Source: CALFMR01 sp035550595 (lineage in GTDB: Bacteria > Acidobacteriota > Vicinamibacteria > Vicinamibacterales > SCN-69-37). Taken from it: 64,000 bases of DNA. Below the pieces are notes generated by a model, which saw only the letters and a program-made list of their open reading frames with translations, did no database searches and was not told the DNA's origin. A program made the translations under genes and the position numbers. The DNA is taken from the NCBI GenBank assembly GCA_035550595.1, contig DASZOV010000043.1:11638-75637 (forward strand). Direction: 5' to 3'. Below are positions 61,418 to 64,000 of the stretch, one piece after another. Position 1 is the stretch's first letter. Each line of letters begins with the position of its first letter.

Positions 61418-61761
61418 GTCGAGTCCTTCCTTTTCTTTGACTTTGTGGCTTCCAATGGCAAACCTTGCTGGCGAGCGTTTGTTAACACACCAAGAAGAGC
61501 CCGCGCTAACTCCGCGACATATTTCGGGTCTGCATCTTCTTTCAACTCGCCGGGGTCCGAGGCGAGAAGCGTCAAGAGGTGAGGCGGAACTCCGAGCGCC
61601 GCCGAAGCCTCTGCAAGCACGGCGACGCTCGGTTGTCTCTTATTCGCCTCGATCAATGACAACTGACTCGGCCCGATACTGAGCCGCGCGGCCAACGCCG
61701 ACTGCGACAGACCGCTAGCAGTCCGCAACAGCTTGATCGCTCTGCCGTACTTCATACTCAT
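61414..61761 (-). CDS. XRE-family helix-turn-helix protein of the retron operon
   Basis: A 115-residue protein with an XRE/HTH_3 domain (around residues 5-60: AIKLLRTASGLSQSALAARL, SLIEANKRQPSVAVL) and a charged C-terminal tail ending in KSKKRKDST. Translationally coupled to the reverse transcriptase. Some described retron types carry an HTH partner (from memory); it may act as the toxic effector, its neutraliser or a repressor. ATG 61761 and the in-frame ATG at 61755 are both possible starts, with no clear RBS. Confidence 0.85.
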   Translation of the reverse strand: MSMKYGRAIKLLRTASGLSQSALAARLSIGPSQLSLIEANKRQPSVAVLAEASAALGVPPHLLTLLASDPGELKEDADPKYVAELARALLGVLTNARQQGLPLEATKSKKRKDST

Positions 61762-61813
61762 CGTCAAAAAGCGCAGTTACTAGACGTCCTTGTTCTGCTC
61801 CTCGTCGCAACGT

Positions 61814-62038
61814 TCACCGCAGGAACTGTTCGCTCGCAGCGGCGCTGATCAGAGTAACCGCCCTGACCAACCGCTCCGCGTTCAGCTGCCCTCCCTTCCG
61901 CGATCTATCCAATTCCCGAATGGCCGTCGTGACGCGCTCATCGCGAACCAGCCCCATCCCTTCAGACGACACCAACTTTTTGAGCTCATTGATGGCATCG
62001 TCCAGCTCTCTGAACAACTTCCGTTGTCGATTCATCAT
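61814..62038 (-). CDS. Small helical protein heading the retron operon
   Basis: A 74-residue protein (MMNRQRKLFRELDDAINEL at the start, LISAAASEQFLR at the end) that looks wholly helical. GAGGT lies four bases before ATG 62038; a second in-frame ATG follows directly. It is followed 52 bp later by the XRE gene on the same strand. I recognise no family. An operon of this protein, XRE and reverse transcriptase is inferred from strand, spacing and lower GC content. Confidence 0.6.
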   Translation of the reverse strand: MMNRQRKLFRELDDAINELKKLVSSEGMGLVRDERVTTAIRELDRSRKGGQLNAERLVRAVTLISAAASEQFLR

Positions 62039-62714
62039 CAACACCTCGATAGCGGCGACTTGCTGCCGCTCGCCAAAGGCAGGGCCACACATCGAGGAAG
62101 GGATGAGGCGGAGGTCTAGGCTGCAGCCGGACGAACCCAGCTGTGCTCGCCAACGGATCAGCGCGGAGGGAACGCTTGCGAAGTAGCCTCGGAGTTAATC
62201 AGTCCGGAACGGACCGAAGTGCGCCACACGACCACTTGCAAAGCAGCCGCCAGCCCACACTCCGCGGATAGCCTCGCGCCTCCCGCACGTGCCGCCGTCG
62301 AGTCTACGACACAAGCCAATAGCTTGCCGTGCCGCGGCGAGCGCTCAACGTGCACGCTCGCCTATCAAGACCGACTCTCAGACTTCGAGAGCCGTCCCAT
62401 GGTCACCTGCCTTCGTGGCGATGACCGAGATGCGCGATGAACCGTTCAAAGAGCCGGCGCCGCTTGATCCAGCGGTCGCCAGGAAGTATCGGCGAACTGG
62501 CCGGCCCTGTCAATCAGAAAGTTGCTGTATGTCATATTTTATGACACCAGGTCATTCTGGCTCCGCGAGCGGGCACCGCCACGTCGATCATCACGGTGGG
62601 GACCAGCCACGGGGCGGACCGGCCACGTTGAGGCCGTCGTACGTGGTCTAGGCATAGCCATTTCCGCCAGCGCCTTGCTCCCCCGCCTCGATGGATGGAA
62701 TGATCGGCCGTCTC
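62039..62714. other. Intergenic region between retron operon and type I methylase gene
   Basis: A 676-bp gap between divergent genes, without supported protein genes. It contains the hairpin-rich part described separately and, further right, TGTCAT (62530-62535)/ATGACA (62541-62546), a perfect 6-bp dyad around ATTTT that may be an operator or terminator close to the methylase gene. It must also hold the promoters of both neighbours. Confidence 0.5.
62200..62430 (-). other. Hairpin-rich non-coding stretch, candidate retron msr-msd
   Basis: Several close inverted repeats lie upstream of the retron operon: GTCCG-GAA-CGGAC (62202-62214), AAGTG/CACTT (62217-62237), a perfect 8-bp stem GGCGAGCG (62336-62343)/CGCTCGCC (62355-62362), a CTCTC/GAGAG stem with flanking pairs (about 62368-62396), and GGTCA-GCC/GGC-TGACC (62401-62426). 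No supported ORF covers it. Retron ncRNA genes lie upstream of their operon, so this is the best place for msr-msd, but I could not find the paired a1/a2 ends or the priming guanosine. Confidence 0.3.
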
Positions 62715-64000
62715 ATGGCCAAACGAAGGTCCACATCCAGGAGCGGGAACGGAGAGACGACACCCGATCTCGGTTTCGAGGCCAAGCTCTGGGCCACGGC
62801 CGATGCGCTCCGCAACAACATGGACGCGGCCGAATACAAGCACGTCGTCCTCGGCCTGATCTTCCTCAAGTACATCTCGGACGCCTTCGAGGCCAAGCAC
62901 GCCGAGCTCACGGCGCAGAAGGCCGAAGGCGCGGACGCCGAGGATCCGGACGAATATCGTGCGGTCAACATCTTCTGGGTGCCGCCGGAAGCGCGGTGGC
63001 AGTACCTGAAGTCCATGGCGCCGCAGCCGACGATCGGCAGGCTCGTCGACGACGCGATGGTGGCCATCGAGCGGGACAACCCGTCGCTCAAGGGCGTGCT
63101 GCCCAAGGACTACGCGCGGCCCGGGCTCGACAAGCAGCGGCTCGCGCAGATCATCAATCTGTTGAGCGACGTCGCACTCGGCGATGAGGCATCGCGGTCG
63201 CGGGACACGCTCGGGCGAGTCTACGAATATTTTCTCGCGCAGTTCGCGAGCGCCGAGGGCAAGAAGGGCGGGCAGTTCTACACGCCGTCGCACGTCGTGC
63301 GCGTGCTCGTCGAGATGCTGGCGCCGTACAAGGGGCGCGTGTACGACCCGTGCTGCGGATCGGGCGGCATGTTCGTGCAGTCCGAAGAATTCGTCGTCGC
63401 GCACGGCGGCAACCGCAAGAACATCTCCATCTTCGGCCAGGAATCCAACCCGACGACGTGGCGACTGGCGCACATGAACCTCGCCATCCACACGATCGAA
63501 GCTAACCTCGGCCCGCAGCCGGCCGACAGGTTCCTGCGCAATCTCCACCCGGATCTGAAGGCCGATTACATCCTCGCCAATCCACCGTTCAACGTCAGCG
63601 AATGGTCCGGCGAGCTGCTGCGCGACGATGCCCGCTGGCGCTTCGGCCCGCCGCCGGTCGGCAATGCGAACTACGCTTGGATTCAGCACTTCATCCATCA
63701 CCTCGCGCCGCCAAACGGCCGCGGCGGCGGTGTCGCGGGCTTCGTCATGGCCAATGGCTCGCTCTCGTCCAACACCGGCGGCGAAGGCGAAATCCGCCGC
63801 AAGATCGTCCAGGCTGATCTGGTCGATGCCGTCGTCGCGCTCCCGCCGCAGTTGTTCTTCACCACCGGCATCCCCGTCTGCCTCTGGTTCCTCACGCGCG
63901 ACAAGACCGGCAAGAACCTGCCGCACAAATCGCCGAACCGTCCCGGCGGGCGCAAGGGCCAGACGCTTTTCATCGACGCCCGCAAACTCGGCACGATGCA
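62715..64000 (+). CDS. hsdM: Type I restriction-modification methylase subunit HsdM (partial)
   Basis: The open frame runs to the window end (at least 428 residues). The HsdM N-terminus (LGFEAKLWATADALRNNMDA, EYKHVVLGLIFLKYISDAFE) is followed by the N6-adenine methylase core: SAM motif YDPCCGSGGMF and catalytic NPPFNVSEW. With HsdS and HsdR it would methylate adenine in a split recognition site. Those subunits are probably beyond the window. ATG 62715 (MAKRRSTS) is chosen by family resemblance; in-frame ATGs at 62691 and 62700 are also possible and none has a good RBS. Confidence 0.93.
   Translation, partial: MAKRRSTSRSGNGETTPDLGFEAKLWATADALRNNMDAAEYKHVVLGLIFLKYISDAFEAKHAELTAQKAEGADAEDPDEYRAVNIFWVPPEARWQYLKSMAPQPTIGRLVDDAMVAIERDNPSLKGVLPKDYARPGLDKQRLAQIINLLSDVALGDEASRSRDTLGRVYEYFLAQFASAEGKKGGQFYTPSHVVRVLVEMLAPYKGRVYDPCCGSGGMFVQSEEFVVAHGGNRKNISIFGQESNPTTWRLAHMNLAIHTIEANLGPQPADRFLRNLHPDLKADYILANPPFNVSEWSGELLRDDARWRFGPPPVGNANYAWIQHFIHHLAPPNGRGGGVAGFVMANGSLSSNTGGEGEIRRKIVQADLVDAVVALPPQLFFTTGIPVCLWFLTRDKTGKNLPHKSPNRPGGRKGQTLFIDARKLGTM

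Noticed and set aside
62532..63926. 464-codon minus-strand open frame
   Set aside because: Antisense to hsdM, whose motifs are unmistakable.
1..64000. tRNA or rRNA genes
   Set aside because: Searched by eye for T-arm and rRNA signature sequences on both strands; none convincing.

Overview
High-GC (about two-thirds G+C), densely packed bacterial chromosome segment with frequent GTG starts and 4-base stop/start overlaps. Its gene content points to Acidobacteriota, most likely class Vicinamibacteria: a PadR regulator coupled to an ADOP-type MacB/FtsX permease, a very long Oar-type TonB-dependent receptor with an N-terminal carboxypeptidase-like domain, an arylsulfatase, two one-component regulators that fuse an OmpR-type winged helix to a TolB propeller or TPR module, and a DUF3857-transglutaminase-TPR protein. 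The taxon is inferred from gene content only. I see no tRNA or rRNA genes.

Layout. 0-8.6 kb: housekeeping and stress genes (CBS protein, DUF3857/TPR protein, DinB-like protein, bactofilin, GlpF channel, AhpD-like protein, zinc-ribbon protein coupled to a glucose-dehydrogenase-like enzyme, exported peroxiredoxin). 8.7-16.2 kb: a UbiA-like membrane protein, two paralogous secreted proteins, a POTRA-only envelope protein, the PadR-ADOP pair with a clear palindromic operator, and a RIC iron-sulfur repair protein. 16.6-21.9 kb: TonB receptor plus arylsulfatase, a likely sulfated-polymer uptake pair. 21.9-28.9 kb: winged-helix/TolB regulator, VOC, DoxX and SigX5-like sigma genes, with a repeated element at two gene 3' ends, then a sugar isomerase-like protein coupled to an MFS transporter. 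28.9-38.5 kb: DNA repair block with a PHP-UvrD fusion facing addB-addA. 38.6-40.5 kb: GreB, an SRPBCC protein and an unknown anchored protein. 40.6-55.4 kb: surface polysaccharide region with two GT4 enzymes (one fused to an O-antigen-ligase-like module), a WecA-like transferase, asparagine synthase, methyltransferase, acyltransferase-SGNH, a transglutaminase lipoprotein, an alcohol dehydrogenase and an unusual radical SAM protein.

55.7-64 kb is an accessory/defence zone. It holds a FitAB/VapBC-type toxin-antitoxin pair with a large dyad operator, then about 730 bp of diverged 21-22 bp repeats in two oppositely oriented blocks lying just upstream of a winged-helix/TPR regulator. After an unknown Ala-rich protein comes an AT-richer island: a 56-aa Cys-rich protein with a strong promoter and RBS, and a probable retron operon (74-aa protein, XRE protein, retron-type reverse transcriptase with Cys in place of the Tyr of YxDD). 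A hairpin-rich non-coding stretch follows, and the window ends inside a type I restriction-modification methylase gene.

The strongest candidates for undescribed biology are the inverted 22-bp repeat blocks at 57.0-57.74 kb and the retron-type operon with its putative structured RNA region at 60.5-62.4 kb.
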